This document shows positions 49,974-59,007 of a stretch of DNA of 64,000 nucleotides, in pieces. The translations under genes were made by a program, and so were the position numbers. The stretch covers positions 62,001-126,000 of the forward strand of contig JANJTP010000039.1 of assembly GCA_024711025.1 (NCBI GenBank), read 5' to 3'. The first letter of the stretch is position 1; every line of letters begins with the position of its first letter. The DNA comes from Solirubrobacteraceae bacterium (GTDB taxonomy: Bacteria; Actinomycetota; Thermoleophilia; Solirubrobacterales; Solirubrobacteraceae). The notes under the pieces are model-generated. The model had not been told where the DNA came from. It searched no databases and saw only the letters and a program-made list of their open reading frames with translations.

Positions 49974-51466
49974 TGATTAGCAAGGATTCCCTCCCGGGCG
50001 ACGAGCCCTCGCATCGTGGCCGAGCCGCGACCGACGCAGCCAGCGACGTCGGCGGCCTCCCCTCGCGCGAGCAGCTCCTCGGCGCGCTCGCGGCGATCGT
50101 CGGCGAGCGCGAGGCGCTCCCCGGCGACTCGCCCTCCGCGCGCTACGCGCTGAGCGACGCCACCGCGCCTCGCGGCATCGTCGGGACCGCCGACGCCGTC
50201 GTGGCGCCGGCGAGCGCCGGCGAGGTCGCGGCCGTGATGGCCTGGTGCTACGAGCGGGGCGTCGCGCTCGTCGCGCGCGGCGGCGGCACCGGGCTCGCGG
50301 GCGGCGCGGTGCCGGCGGGCGGCGTCGTCGTCGACCTGCGCCGCATGGACAGCCTGCTGGCGATCGAGCCGGAGCTGTGGCGGATGCACGTCCAGGCCGG
50401 GATGACGACGGCGAACGTCCAGCGCCTCGCGCGCGAGAGCGGGCTGCTCTTCCCACCCGACCCGGGCGCCGCGGAGTCCTCGACGATCGGCGGCAACATC
50501 GCGACGAACGCCGGCGGGCCGCACGCCTTCAAGTACGGCGTCACGGGACGCTGGGTGACCGGCATCGAGGCGGTCGTTCCCCCGGGCCGCGTCGTGCGCC
50601 TCGGCGGGACGCTGCGCAAGGACGCCGCCGGCTACGACCTCGCCGCGCTGCTCGTCGGCTCCGAGGGAACGCTCGGCATCGTGACGGCGGCGTGGCTGCG
50701 CCTCGTCCCGGCGCCGGAGGTCACCATCCCGGTCGTCGCCGGCTTCCCCAGCGCGCGCGCCGGGTGCGCCGCCGTCGCCGCGGTCATGGGCTCCGGGATC
50801 CAGGCGGCGGCGCTCGACTACCTCGACGCCGGTGCGCTCTCGGCCGCCGCCGCCGGATTCCCCGGCGGGCTGCCGGACGGAACCGGCTTCGCGCTCGTCG
50901 CGGAGGCCGACGGCGGCGTCGCGGAGGCGGAGGCGGTCGCGCGGGAGCTGGAGGAGGCCCTCGGCGAGCACGCGACGTTCGTGCGGCGCATGGGCGATCG
51001 CACCGCCGTCCGCAAGCTGTGGGCCTGGCGCGACGGCGTCGCGATCGCGGTCGCGGCAAGGCGGGGAGCCAAGGCCTCCGAGGACGTCGTCGTCCCGGTC
51101 GAGCGACTCGGCGAGGCGGTCGAGCAGACCGTCGAGATCGGCCGGCGCCACCGCCTGGAGGCCTGTTCCTGGGGGCACGCGGGCGACGGCAACCTGCACG
51201 CGACGTTCCTCGTCGACCCGCACGATCCCGCCGAGCTCGAGCGGGCCGCTCGAGCCGAGCAGGAGCTGTTCGCGATGGCGGTGGCGCTCGGCGGCTCGGT
51301 CAGCGGCGAGCACGGGCTGGGATCGCTGAAGAGCGGCACGCTCGCCCGCTACTGGGATGCCGAGGCGCTCGTGCTTCACGACGGCCTCAAGCGGCTGTTC
51401 GACCCCCGCGGGCTGATGAACCCAGGCAAGAAGCTCGCCGTCTCCGCGCCCGCGCCGCCCGACTAG
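49964..51466 (+). CDS. GlcD-like FAD-dependent D-2-hydroxyacid dehydrogenase
   Basis: A 500-residue FAD-linked oxidase of the GlcD/D-lactate dehydrogenase type. The PCMH FAD domain covers about residues 70-250 (VARGGGTGLAGGAV, GNIATNAGG, GVTGRWVTGIEAV, LLVGSEGTLGIVT). The C-terminal cap has the conserved SWGHAGDGNLHATF and SGEHGLGSLK. It oxidises a D-2-hydroxyacid such as glycolate or D-lactate, passing electrons to the respiratory chain. ATG at 49964 is the first in-frame start; GTG at 49973 is an alternative, and neither has a good ribosome site. It diverges from the thiamine-diphosphate enzyme operon. Its stop overlaps the convergent methyltransferase stop within CTAG. Confidence 0.88.
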   Translation: MLHVISKDSLPGDEPSHRGRAATDAASDVGGLPSREQLLGALAAIVGEREALPGDSPSARYALSDATAPRGIVGTADAVVAPASAGEVAAVMAWCYERGVALVARGGGTGLAGGAVPAGGVVVDLRRMDSLLAIEPELWRMHVQAGMTTANVQRLARESGLLFPPDPGAAESSTIGGNIATNAGGPHAFKYGVTGRWVTGIEAVVPPGRVVRLGGTLRKDAAGYDLAALLVGSEGTLGIVTAAWLRLVPAPEVTIPVVAGFPSARAGCAAVAAVMGSGIQAAALDYLDAGALSAAAAGFPGGLPDGTGFALVAEADGGVAEAEAVARELEEALGEHATFVRRMGDRTAVRKLWAWRDGVAIAVAARRGAKASEDVVVPVERLGEAVEQTVEIGRRHRLEACSWGHAGDGNLHATFLVDPHDPAELERAARAEQELFAMAVALGGSVSGEHGLGSLKSGTLARYWDAEALVLHDGLKRLFDPRGLMNPGKKLAVSAPAPPD

Positions 51467-52461
51467 CGGGCGCGCCCCCGGACGACCGCGATCGGGCCGG
51501 CCCCGGAACGCACCTCGACGCCCTGCAGGCCGACCTCCTCGAGCCAGCCCGACAGCTCGCCGGCCGTGTACGCCGCGCCGCCCTCGTTCTCGACGAGCAT
51601 CATCACGGCGAAGAGAACGACGTCCGGCGGACCGTCGCGATCCTCGTCCAGCACCCATTCGTACAAGAGCAACGTGCCGCCCGGAGCGAGCAGGCCGGCG
51701 GCCTCCCGCACCAGCCGTCGGCAGACGCCGGGCGGATGGTCGTGGAGGATGTTCGCCAGCAGCACGACGTCCCAGCTCTCGCCATCCGGACGGCCGAAGC
51801 GCGGAAGCTCCAGGTCGCCGGCGACGAACGGGAGCTCCGGGTGGCGCACGCGCGCCACCCGCTCGACCGCCGGCAGGTCGAGCACCGTCGCCTCGAGCCC
51901 GGGGACGGCCGCGACGAGGTTCGCCGCGTGCGAGCCGGCACCGCCGCCGACGTCGAGCAGTCGGCCGCCGCGCTCCAGACCGGCGAGCGCCGGCAGCCCG
52001 CCCCCGAAGCGCGCCGCGAGGTCGTCGAGCGCCCCGAGGAAGCGCTCGGATTGGCCGGGGTCTCGCGCCAGCCGCTCTCGCCACGGCGCGATCCGTGCGT
52101 GACCGTCGCGCACCGCGTCCTCGAGCCCCAACCAGGCCTTGTAGAAGAACCACTCCTTCTCGACGATCGTCGCCAGCGTGCCCGGGTGGTCGCTCGCCAG
52201 CTCGGCGGCGCCGTCCGCCAGGCGATGGCCGTCGCCCTCGCGCACGGCGAGCCCGAGGGCGACCATCGCGCCCAGCAGCTTGCGCACCGACGGGGCGTGC
52301 AGGCCGCGCTCGGCGGCGATCTCCTCGACGTGGCGGGGCCCGTGCGCGATCGCGTCGGCGACGCCCGTGCGAACCGCCGCGGCGAGGATCGCCGAGTGCT
52401 GGTAGGCGGTCAGCAGGCCGAGGCAGTCGACCGGAGCCGAGGTCGGTGCGGCCGGGCTCAT
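51463..52461 (-). CDS. SAM-dependent O-methyltransferase-like protein
   Basis: A 332-residue protein with the two-domain plan of the plant-type O-methyltransferase family: an N-terminal helical dimerisation/winged-helix part (TAYQHSAILAAAVRTGVADAIA) and a SAM-binding domain with motif I LLDVGGGAGSH, then VVLLANILHDHP with the usual catalytic His region. It is the last gene of the 64-51 kb operon and overlaps the FAD oxidoreductase stop as ATGA. Its acceptor could be a hydroxylated heterocycle, but demethylation-type or regulatory roles cannot be excluded. Confidence 0.86.
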   Translation of the reverse strand: MSPAAPTSAPVDCLGLLTAYQHSAILAAAVRTGVADAIAHGPRHVEEIAAERGLHAPSVRKLLGAMVALGLAVREGDGHRLADGAAELASDHPGTLATIVEKEWFFYKAWLGLEDAVRDGHARIAPWRERLARDPGQSERFLGALDDLAARFGGGLPALAGLERGGRLLDVGGGAGSHAANLVAAVPGLEATVLDLPAVERVARVRHPELPFVAGDLELPRFGRPDGESWDVVLLANILHDHPPGVCRRLVREAAGLLAPGGTLLLYEWVLDEDRDGPPDVVLFAVMMLVENEGGAAYTAGELSGWLEEVGLQGVEVRSGAGPIAVVRGRAR

Positions 52462-54095
52462 GCCGCGCTCCTCAGCGAGCGCACGGCGCGCGCCGCGTCG
52501 CGCAGCATCGCGAGCTGCTCGCGGGCCCGCTGCGCCGCGGGGCGGCGCGGCGCCAGGCCGAGCGCCTGGAGGGCGACGCGTGCGCTGTTGCGCCCCGGCA
52601 CGCCGGTGATGCCGCCGCCGGGGTGCGTCCCGGCGCCGGTCAGGAAGAGGTTCTCGACCGGCGTGCGGTAGCGCGCGAGGCTCGGCGAGGGGCGGAAGGC
52701 CAGCAGCTGGTCCAGGCTCATCTCGATCTGGTTGGGGTTGGCGTGGGAGCTTCCGTGGCGCGCGACCCACTCGCGCGGTCCGGTCAGGCGGCGCGAGACC
52801 ACGTCGAGGCGCGTGCCGAGCGCCCGCTCGGCCGTCGCCCAGAGGTGGTCGGCGGCGCGCTCGAGGCGCGCCTCGTCCCACGGGCCGTCGGTGGGGTGCC
52901 AGGGGACGAACGTCGACAGCCAGATCACCGCCTGTCCCTCGCGCGGCGCCCAGCCGGGCTCGAGCGTCGAGGGGAACGCGATCATCGCCGGCCCGCGCGG
53001 CGCCAGCTCGCCGAGCTGGATCGCGGCGAACGCCCGCTCGATGTCGCTCGTCGTGTTCGCCGACAGCATGAACGATCGCTCGAAGCCGGCCGGGCCCGGG
53101 ATCTGCGGCATCCGCGAGAGCACCGCGTCGACCTTCAGCTCGGAGACGTTGCGCCGGCCGACGTGCATCCGGTCCAGCTCGGCGCGCAGCGCCGCCGTCG
53201 GCGCGCTGCCGGCCATCAGGCCGTCGAACAGCCGGCGGGCGTCGATCGCGCTGACGACGGCGCGGCGCGCGTCGATCCGCTCGCCGCCGGCGACGACCGC
53301 GACGGCGCGGCCGCCGACGAGCTCGACTCGCTCCGCCGGAGCGCCGCAGCGCAGCTCACCGCCGTGCGCCTCCAGGCAGCGCACGAGCGCCTCGATCGTC
53401 GCCCGCGACCCGCCGGCCGGCCGGGCCGCCGGCGTGCCGTGACCGCCGGCCAGCATCAGCGCGCCGGCGCCGGTTCCGGGATCCGCCGGGGACTGCTGCG
53501 AATGGGCCGCCCAGTGGGCCATCGGACCCTGCAGGCGCTCGTCACGGAAGACGCCGCGCAGCAGCGCCGACGCCGATCCGAAGAGCGCCTGAAGCAGGCG
53601 CTGTCCCTCGGCGCCGAGCGCCGTCTCCGACAGCGCGGCCAGCTCGCGCAGCGTCGGCGGCGGGCCGGCCTCCGTTTGGCTGAGCACGTTCGCGGCGGCC
53701 GACGCCCAGCCGGCGAACCGCCGGTAGCGCTCGGCCTCCTCGGCACCGACGACCGGCTCGAGCAGCTCCAGCGTGCGCTCGAGCGAGCTGTGGAAGGCAA
53801 GCGCGGAGCCGTCGTCGCACGGCGCGAGGGTCACCTCGTCGCGCAGGTGGAAGCGAAGGCCGAAGCGCGACTCCAGCTCGAGGTCCGCGGCGACGCCGCT
53901 CCCCCGGATGCCGCCGTGCTCGTAGCCGCCCAGCTCGAGTCGCCCGCCCTCGGGCGTGTCGACGGTGTGGATGCAGCCGCCGGGCGTCTCCGACGCCTCG
54001 ACGACGACGACCGAGAGGCCGGCGCGGGCCAGGTAGGCGGCGCACGCCAGGCCGTTGTGGCCGGCCCCGATGACGACGATGTCGGTCGAGCTCAC
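52458..54095 (-). CDS. FAD-dependent oxidoreductase, phytoene desaturase-like family
   Basis: A 545-residue flavoprotein. The dinucleotide fold is at the N-terminus (VVIGAGHNGLACAAYLARAG, then VVVEASETPGGC), and the C-terminal FAD-contact segment reads LFLTGAGTHPGGGITG. This family includes carotenoid desaturases, but related soluble members occur in catabolic operons and no carotenoid gene is nearby. GTG at 54095 overlaps the amidohydrolase stop as GTGA. In this operon it may dehydrogenate a ring or amine intermediate. The substrate is unknown. Confidence 0.87.
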   Translation of the reverse strand: MSSTDIVVIGAGHNGLACAAYLARAGLSVVVVEASETPGGCIHTVDTPEGGRLELGGYEHGGIRGSGVAADLELESRFGLRFHLRDEVTLAPCDDGSALAFHSSLERTLELLEPVVGAEEAERYRRFAGWASAAANVLSQTEAGPPPTLRELAALSETALGAEGQRLLQALFGSASALLRGVFRDERLQGPMAHWAAHSQQSPADPGTGAGALMLAGGHGTPAARPAGGSRATIEALVRCLEAHGGELRCGAPAERVELVGGRAVAVVAGGERIDARRAVVSAIDARRLFDGLMAGSAPTAALRAELDRMHVGRRNVSELKVDAVLSRMPQIPGPAGFERSFMLSANTTSDIERAFAAIQLGELAPRGPAMIAFPSTLEPGWAPREGQAVIWLSTFVPWHPTDGPWDEARLERAADHLWATAERALGTRLDVVSRRLTGPREWVARHGSSHANPNQIEMSLDQLLAFRPSPSLARYRTPVENLFLTGAGTHPGGGITGVPGRNSARVALQALGLAPRRPAAQRAREQLAMLRDAARAVRSLRSAA

Positions 54096-55501
54096 GTCAG
54101 GAGACCCCCGGCCGGGATCTCGCAGTCATCGAGCCGTCCCGGCCCGGCGAGGACCGACTCGTCGCTGATTCCCGCCCGGCGGACCAGGTCGGCTCCGAGC
54201 TCGCGCGCCCGGGCGGCGAGCGCGGCGACGTCGTGGCCCACCAGCCGGCCACCTTCTACGCGCAGGACCCCGTCGACCCAGACGTGCGAGACGCAGCGCG
54301 CCGTGGCGCAGTAGACGACCTGCTGCCAGGGGTCGTGGATCGTCGCCAGCTCCGGCGTGTTGCCGTCGAGCAGCACGACGTCGGCGCGCTTGCCCGGCTC
54401 CAGCGAGCCGACCAGGCGCTCCAGTCCAAGCGCCCGGGCACCCTCGATCGTCGCCAGGCGCAGCACGTCGTGCCCGGTGATCGCGTCGGCGCGCAGGGCG
54501 GCGATCTTGTGCAGCATGCCGGTCGCCTTGAGGACGCCGAAGTAGTCCTGGTTGTCGTTCGAGGCGGATCCGTCGGTGCCGAGGCCGACCCTGACCCCCT
54601 CGCGGCGTAGCCGGGCGAGCGGCATGACGCCGGAGGCGAGGATCATGTTCGCGACCGGATTGTGCGACGCGGCGACGTCCTTGGAGGCGAGCAGGCCGAT
54701 ATCGCGCTCCGAGCACCAGATGCAGTGACCGGCGATGACCTCGTGGTCGAGCAGCCCCTCGCGACCGCAGTGCTCGATGGTCGTCGCGCCGTGGCGATGG
54801 CGTGACGCCGTCACCTCCTCGCGAACCTCGGCAAGGTGCGTGTGGACCGCCCAGCCGTGATCCCGGCAGGCCTGCACCGAGAGGCGGAAGAGCTCGTCGG
54901 TCACGCCGAGCACCGTCCCGATCCCGAGCCGGAAGCCGACCAGCGGCTCGCCGGCGAGCCGGTCGGCGAGCGCCTCGTGCTCGGCCATGAACACGGCTTC
55001 GGGCGGCGCGCCGCAATAGAGGTTCTCGACGCCGAACGAGACGATCCCCCGCAGCCCCAGCTCGATCAGCCCGTCGGCCGCGCCGAGCGTCGCGAGCGAG
55101 CCCGGGTTGCGGTGGCAGCACATGTCGTTGACCGTGGTGATGCCGGAGAGCAGCATCTCTGCGCCCTTCAGCAGCGCGCCGACGCGCACGTCCTCGCGCG
55201 TCGTCACCGCGCCGCACGGCTCGATCACCCGCGCCGCCCACTCCCAGAGCGAGCCGGTCTCGGCCATCCCGGGGATCAGGCCCTCGGTGAGGTGGGTGTG
55301 CGCGTTGACGAAGCCCGGCAGCACGATGCCGTGGCCGTCGCCGACGACCTCGACGGCGGGATGCGCGGCGCGCAGCTCGTCGAACGGGCCGACGGCGTCC
55401 ACGGCGCCGTCCTCGAACAGCACCGCGCCATCGGGGATCGCCTCGGCGCCCGGCGCCATCGCCAGCACCCACGCGCCGCGCACCAGGGTCGCGCCGCTCA
55501 C
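54092..55501 (-). CDS. Amidohydrolase, cytosine deaminase/chlorohydrolase (TRZ/ATZ) group
   Basis: A 469-residue metal-dependent hydrolase. Metal ligands are His68 and His70 (NAHTH), a later His in AVHTHLAE, His in IAGHCIWC and Asp in GLGTDGSASND, the pattern of S-adenosylhomocysteine/cytosine deaminases and atrazine-type hydrolases. It would deaminate or dechlorinate a nitrogen heterocycle. GTG at 55501 has AGGAGG 5 nt upstream and overlaps the permease stop. Adjacency to a THI5/NMT1-type importer supports a pyrimidine- or triazine-like substrate, by inference. Confidence 0.9.
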   Translation of the reverse strand: MSGATLVRGAWVLAMAPGAEAIPDGAVLFEDGAVDAVGPFDELRAAHPAVEVVGDGHGIVLPGFVNAHTHLTEGLIPGMAETGSLWEWAARVIEPCGAVTTREDVRVGALLKGAEMLLSGITTVNDMCCHRNPGSLATLGAADGLIELGLRGIVSFGVENLYCGAPPEAVFMAEHEALADRLAGEPLVGFRLGIGTVLGVTDELFRLSVQACRDHGWAVHTHLAEVREEVTASRHRHGATTIEHCGREGLLDHEVIAGHCIWCSERDIGLLASKDVAASHNPVANMILASGVMPLARLRREGVRVGLGTDGSASNDNQDYFGVLKATGMLHKIAALRADAITGHDVLRLATIEGARALGLERLVGSLEPGKRADVVLLDGNTPELATIHDPWQQVVYCATARCVSHVWVDGVLRVEGGRLVGHDVAALAARARELGADLVRRAGISDESVLAGPGRLDDCEIPAGGLLT

Positions 55502-56373
55502 GATGCCTCCTCGTCGCCGTCGTCGGCGCGACGCGCCTCGTGGTACCACGGCAGGGCGAGCCGCTCGACCAGGCTGACCAGCGCGAACAGGCCGATGCCG
55601 ATCAGCGCCAGGACGAAGATCGCGGCGAACATCTCGGTCGTCGCGGTCTGGTTGTTCAGCGTGAGGATCAGGTAGCCGAGTCCCTCGGACGACCCGACCC
55701 ACTCGGCGAAGACCGCGCCGATGACCGACAGCGCAGCGGCGATCTTCAGCCCGGAGAACACGAACGGCAGCGACGCGGGAAGCTGCGCCGTGCGGAACCG
55801 CCGCCAACGGCCGGCGCCCAGGGTCCTCAGCAGGTTGGTCAGCTCGGGATCGGTCGACCGCAGCCCGTCGATCGTGTTGACCGCGATCGGGAAGAAGCTC
55901 ACCAGCGCGATCACGATCACCTTGGGGCGCATGTCGAAGCCGGTCCAGATGACGATGATCGGCGCGATCGCGGGGATCGGCACCATCTGCGAGGCGACGA
56001 GCCACGGGTACACGGCCCGCTCGACGACCCGCGAGGTGGCGATCGGGATCGCAAGCGCGACGCCGAGGACGATCGCGCCGACATAGCCGACGGCGATCTC
56101 CTTCATCGTCACCAGCGCGTTCTCCCAGAGCAGCGACCGCTCCTGCCACAGGGCCTCGAGGATCTGCGTCGGCTTCGGCAGCGAGGACTCCTTGATCCCC
56201 GTGACGACGACGAGCAGCTCCCAGAGGGCGAGCACGAAGATCGCGAACAGCAGCGGCGGCAGGACCCTGCCGGCCAGGTGGCGGCCATGCGCGTGGCGAC
56301 CGGATGGCGGCACGGGGCTCGCCGCCTCCGTCGTCGCTTCATCGGCCTGCGCGCCCAACGGGACGGTGGACAT
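55498..56373 (-). CDS. ABC transporter permease (SsuC/TauC/ThiX type)
   Basis: A 291-residue membrane protein with about six helices. The BPD_transp_1 loop is LLRTLGAGRWRRFRTAQLPASLPFVFSGLK. A 35-residue Ala/Pro/His-rich cytoplasmic leader precedes the first helix. It works with the ATPase and binding protein encoded immediately upstream. Start overlaps the ATPase stop as TGATG. Confidence 0.91.
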   Translation of the reverse strand: MSTVPLGAQADEATTEAASPVPPSGRHAHGRHLAGRVLPPLLFAIFVLALWELLVVVTGIKESSLPKPTQILEALWQERSLLWENALVTMKEIAVGYVGAIVLGVALAIPIATSRVVERAVYPWLVASQMVPIPAIAPIIVIWTGFDMRPKVIVIALVSFFPIAVNTIDGLRSTDPELTNLLRTLGAGRWRRFRTAQLPASLPFVFSGLKIAAALSVIGAVFAEWVGSSEGLGYLILTLNNQTATTEMFAAIFVLALIGIGLFALVSLVERLALPWYHEARRADDGDEEAS

Positions 56374-57182
56374 CAGACGTGAGCCCCCTGTGCCTCGAGC
56401 TGCCGCGTCGCCGCCTCGTGCAGCGGTCGCAGCAGCCGCGCCTTGAGCTCGACGAACTCCGGTGAGGCGATCATCGCGAACGTCCGCGGCCTGGGCAGCG
56501 GGACGTCCACGCAGAGCTGCATCCGGCCCGGGCGGCCGGACATGACGTAGACGCGGTCGGAGAGATAGACGGCCTCTTCCACGTCGTGCGTGATGAACAG
56601 GATCGTCTTGCGGTCGGCCTGCCAGATCTCCAGCAGCCACTCCTGCATCGCCTGGCGCGTCAGCGCGTCGAGCGCGCCGAACGGCTCGTCGAGCAACATG
56701 ATCTCGCGGCCCGCGAGGAAGGTCCGCAGCAGCGCCGCCCGCTGGCGCATGCCCCCGGACAGGTTCGTCGGCCAGCGGCGCTCGAACCCCGCGAGGCCGA
56801 AGCGGGCGATCCGCTCCTTCGCCCGCCGGCGCGCCTCGCGGCGCTTCACGCCGTTCATCTCGAGGCCGAGCGTCACGTTGTCGAGCACCGAGCGCCACGG
56901 CATCAGCAGGTCCTTCTGCGGCATGTAGCCGACCTTGCCCAGCAGCTCCTGCGGCCGGCGGCCGCCGAGCAGCACCTCACCGCTCGACGGCCGGACGAGG
57001 CCGGCGAGGATGTTGAAGAGCGTCGACTTGCCGCAGCCGCTCGGGCCGACGATCGAGACGAACTCCCCCGCCGCGAGCCGCAGGTCGACGCCCTCCAGGG
57101 CGACGACCCGCTCACGGCCCGCGGCGGCGGGGAACGCCTTGACGAGGCCCTCGACCTCGAGCTTGGCGTGCGATCCGGTCAC
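56373..57182 (-). CDS. ABC transporter ATPase (SsuB/TauB/ThiZ type)
   Basis: A 269-residue ATPase with canonical motifs: Walker A GPSGCGKST, Q-loop MPQKDLLMPW, signature LSGGMRQRAALLR, Walker B IMLLDEP and switch FITHDVEEAV. The Q-loop Pro-Gln-Lys-Asp pattern is typical of sulfonate/nitrate/taurine/thiamine-precursor importers. GTG at 57182 overlaps the binding-protein stop as GTGA. Confidence 0.93.
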   Translation of the reverse strand: MTGSHAKLEVEGLVKAFPAAAGRERVVALEGVDLRLAAGEFVSIVGPSGCGKSTLFNILAGLVRPSSGEVLLGGRRPQELLGKVGYMPQKDLLMPWRSVLDNVTLGLEMNGVKRREARRRAKERIARFGLAGFERRWPTNLSGGMRQRAALLRTFLAGREIMLLDEPFGALDALTRQAMQEWLLEIWQADRKTILFITHDVEEAVYLSDRVYVMSGRPGRMQLCVDVPLPRPRTFAMIASPEFVELKARLLRPLHEAATRQLEAQGAHV

Positions 57183-58246
57183 TGGCTCGGCAGGAGCTCG
57201 TTCGTGCCGAAGCGCTCGGGGGCGATCGGCTGCTTGATCAGCTTCGCCGCGACGAGGAACTCCGAGAGCTTTGCGATCTCGGCGCTCTCGATCACGCCGT
57301 ATGCCGGCGCGTCGGCCTTGAAGAGCGGCATGTAGGCGTCGAGCTGCGCCTGGGTGATGCCCTTCTTCAGCGTCTTGTTCTCGGCGAGCAGGTCCGTGAG
57401 ACCCTGCTGCGGATCGGCGAGCACGTCGTCGTAGCCACGGACGGTCGCGTCGACGAACGCCTTCATCAGCGGCGCGTTGGAAGCGATCTTGTCCTCGGTC
57501 GAGAAGACCACCAGGCCCGGGTAGCGCGGACCGCCGTGCTCGTCGAACTTGAACGTGTTCGTCGGCGTGCCGTCCTGCTCGACCTGCACCCCGTCGGCGG
57601 GGTAGAAGCCGACGAACCCCTTGACCTTGCCGTTCTCGAGGTTCTGGACGCCGTTGAAGCCGATCGTGACCTTCTTGACCTTGGCCGGGTCGCCGCCTGC
57701 GTTCTCGACGATCGTGTCGAGGATCGCGGTGTCCGACGGGACGCCGGTGATCCCGACCTGCTGGCCCTCGAGCTGCTTGGGGTCGGTGATGCCGTCCTCC
57801 TTTCGGGTGATGATCCCGCCCAGGGGACGCTGCGTCACGGCCATGATCGCCGTCGCGCCGCGGCCGGCGTCGATCTGCCCGGCGACGTCGATCCCGTCGG
57901 CGATGCCGAAGTCGGCCTTGCCGGCGTCGATCAGCTTCAGCGTGTCGGCCGTCGAGGTCGGCTGGATGATCCGCAGCTCGATGTTGTTGTCCGCGTAGTA
58001 GCCGGCAGCCACCGCGCGGTAGATGCCGGCGTGGACCGCGTTCGGCAGGAAGTCGAGGACGAGCGTCGCCTTCGTCTTCTCCGGGAGCTTCGCGCCGGCC
58101 GCGGCCGGCTCGGTCGTCGCCGTAGCCGTCGCGGCCGATCCGCCGTCGCCGTCGTCGTCGCCGCCGCCGCACGCCGCGACGACGAGCGCCAGCGCCGCCG
58201 CGAGGGCGAGCGCGAGCAGGAATCGGATGTTGGCCCTGGGCCTCAT
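57179..58246 (-). CDS. THI5/NMT1-type substrate-binding lipoprotein
   Basis: A 355-residue binding protein. A lipoprotein signal occupies residues 1-26 (LALVVAACGGG, lipobox VAAC) and is followed by an Asp/Thr/Ala-rich linker. The mature start DFLPNAVHAGIYRAVAAGYY and GKADFGIADG are typical of the NMT1/THI5-like group that binds pyrimidine precursors, riboflavin or related heterocycles. ATG at 58246 has GGAGG 5 nt upstream and overlaps the aldolase-family stop. This protein gives the best clue that the operon imports a small nitrogen heterocycle. Confidence 0.9.
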   Translation of the reverse strand: MRPRANIRFLLALALAAALALVVAACGGGDDDGDGGSAATATATTEPAAAGAKLPEKTKATLVLDFLPNAVHAGIYRAVAAGYYADNNIELRIIQPTSTADTLKLIDAGKADFGIADGIDVAGQIDAGRGATAIMAVTQRPLGGIITRKEDGITDPKQLEGQQVGITGVPSDTAILDTIVENAGGDPAKVKKVTIGFNGVQNLENGKVKGFVGFYPADGVQVEQDGTPTNTFKFDEHGGPRYPGLVVFSTEDKIASNAPLMKAFVDATVRGYDDVLADPQQGLTDLLAENKTLKKGITQAQLDAYMPLFKADAPAYGVIESAEIAKLSEFLVAAKLIKQPIAPERFGTNELLPSQ

Positions 58247-59007
58247 CCATGCCTCCGATCGAGTGGTTTGCTCATCGTGCGCTCCGCCGGAGCGCTGGTG
58301 GAGGTGGTCGCTGACCCGTCGCCGTCCTCCCACGACGACGGGCTGTCCGGCTGAAGGTCCTGATCGCCGTGGCGCAGCGCGAGCCAGCGCCACGCGCGCG
58401 CCGCCTCGGCCTCGACGTGGCGGCCGCGACGGCTCATCTCGTCGCGAGCGAGCGGGCGGGCGGTGCCGCTCGCCGTCGCAATCGCCGCCCGCTCCTCCAG
58501 GTAGTGCGCCCGGACCGCCGCCCGCTCGAGCGTCGCCGCGGTCGCGACGGCGCCGTTGGCGCGCAGCAACAGGCAGTCGGCCGCGCCGAGGTCGCGCACC
58601 GCGGCCGCGCCGGCCGCCTCGTCGGCGACCAGGTCGAAGCCGTCGTGCAGCGCCAGCTCGCCGGCCAACATCCCAAGTCCGTGGCAGAGCGGTGGCAGCT
58701 CGCCGCGCGCCGCCCACGCCGCGGCGTGTGGCGAGTGGGTGCGGCAGATGGCACCGACGTCGGGCCGCGCGCGATAGATCGCGGCGTGCAGCGGCGCCTC
58801 CAGCGGCCGCGCTGCGGGGTCGCCCGCGATCACCCGGCCGTCGCCGTCGAGCGCGAGCACGTCGCCCGAGCGGGCGGCGGCCAGCGGCGGCGTGGTCGGC
58901 GTCATCAGGAAGCCCCCGGGCACACGTGCCGAGACGTGGCCGAACGCCTCGACCAGGCCGTCGCGGGCGAGCAGGCGGGCGATCGCGGCGACGGCGCCGT
59001 GGCTCAC
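58243..59007 (-). CDS. Class II aldolase/adducin-family protein
   Basis: A 254-residue class II aldolase-like domain (fuculose-phosphate aldolase fold). GHVSAR, the metal-binding His pair in RTHSPHAAAW, and the distal His in RAHYLEERAA are present. Members are zinc-dependent aldolases or decarboxylases. A 35-residue disordered tail (SSWEDGDGSATTSTSAPAE) extends into the start of the binding-protein gene. GTG at 59007 overlaps the DUF1989 stop as GTGA. A retro-aldol or decarboxylation late in the pathway is plausible. Confidence 0.86.
   Translation of the reverse strand: MSHGAVAAIARLLARDGLVEAFGHVSARVPGGFLMTPTTPPLAAARSGDVLALDGDGRVIAGDPAARPLEAPLHAAIYRARPDVGAICRTHSPHAAAWAARGELPPLCHGLGMLAGELALHDGFDLVADEAAGAAAVRDLGAADCLLLRANGAVATAATLERAAVRAHYLEERAAIATASGTARPLARDEMSRRGRHVEAEAARAWRWLALRHGDQDLQPDSPSSWEDGDGSATTSTSAPAERTMSKPLDRRHG

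Noticed and set aside
46787-51466. A very long plus-strand open frame running from 46787 into the GlcD-like gene
   Set aside because: Only the part from about 49964 matches a known family. Upstream it is an arginine/alanine-rich shadow of the aminotransferase and thiamine-diphosphate enzyme genes, as expected in high-GC DNA.
52458-54095. Carotenoid biosynthesis gene (phytoene desaturase)
   Set aside because: No other carotenoid gene is nearby and the gene is embedded in a hydrolase/importer operon; the wider flavoprotein family is more appropriate.
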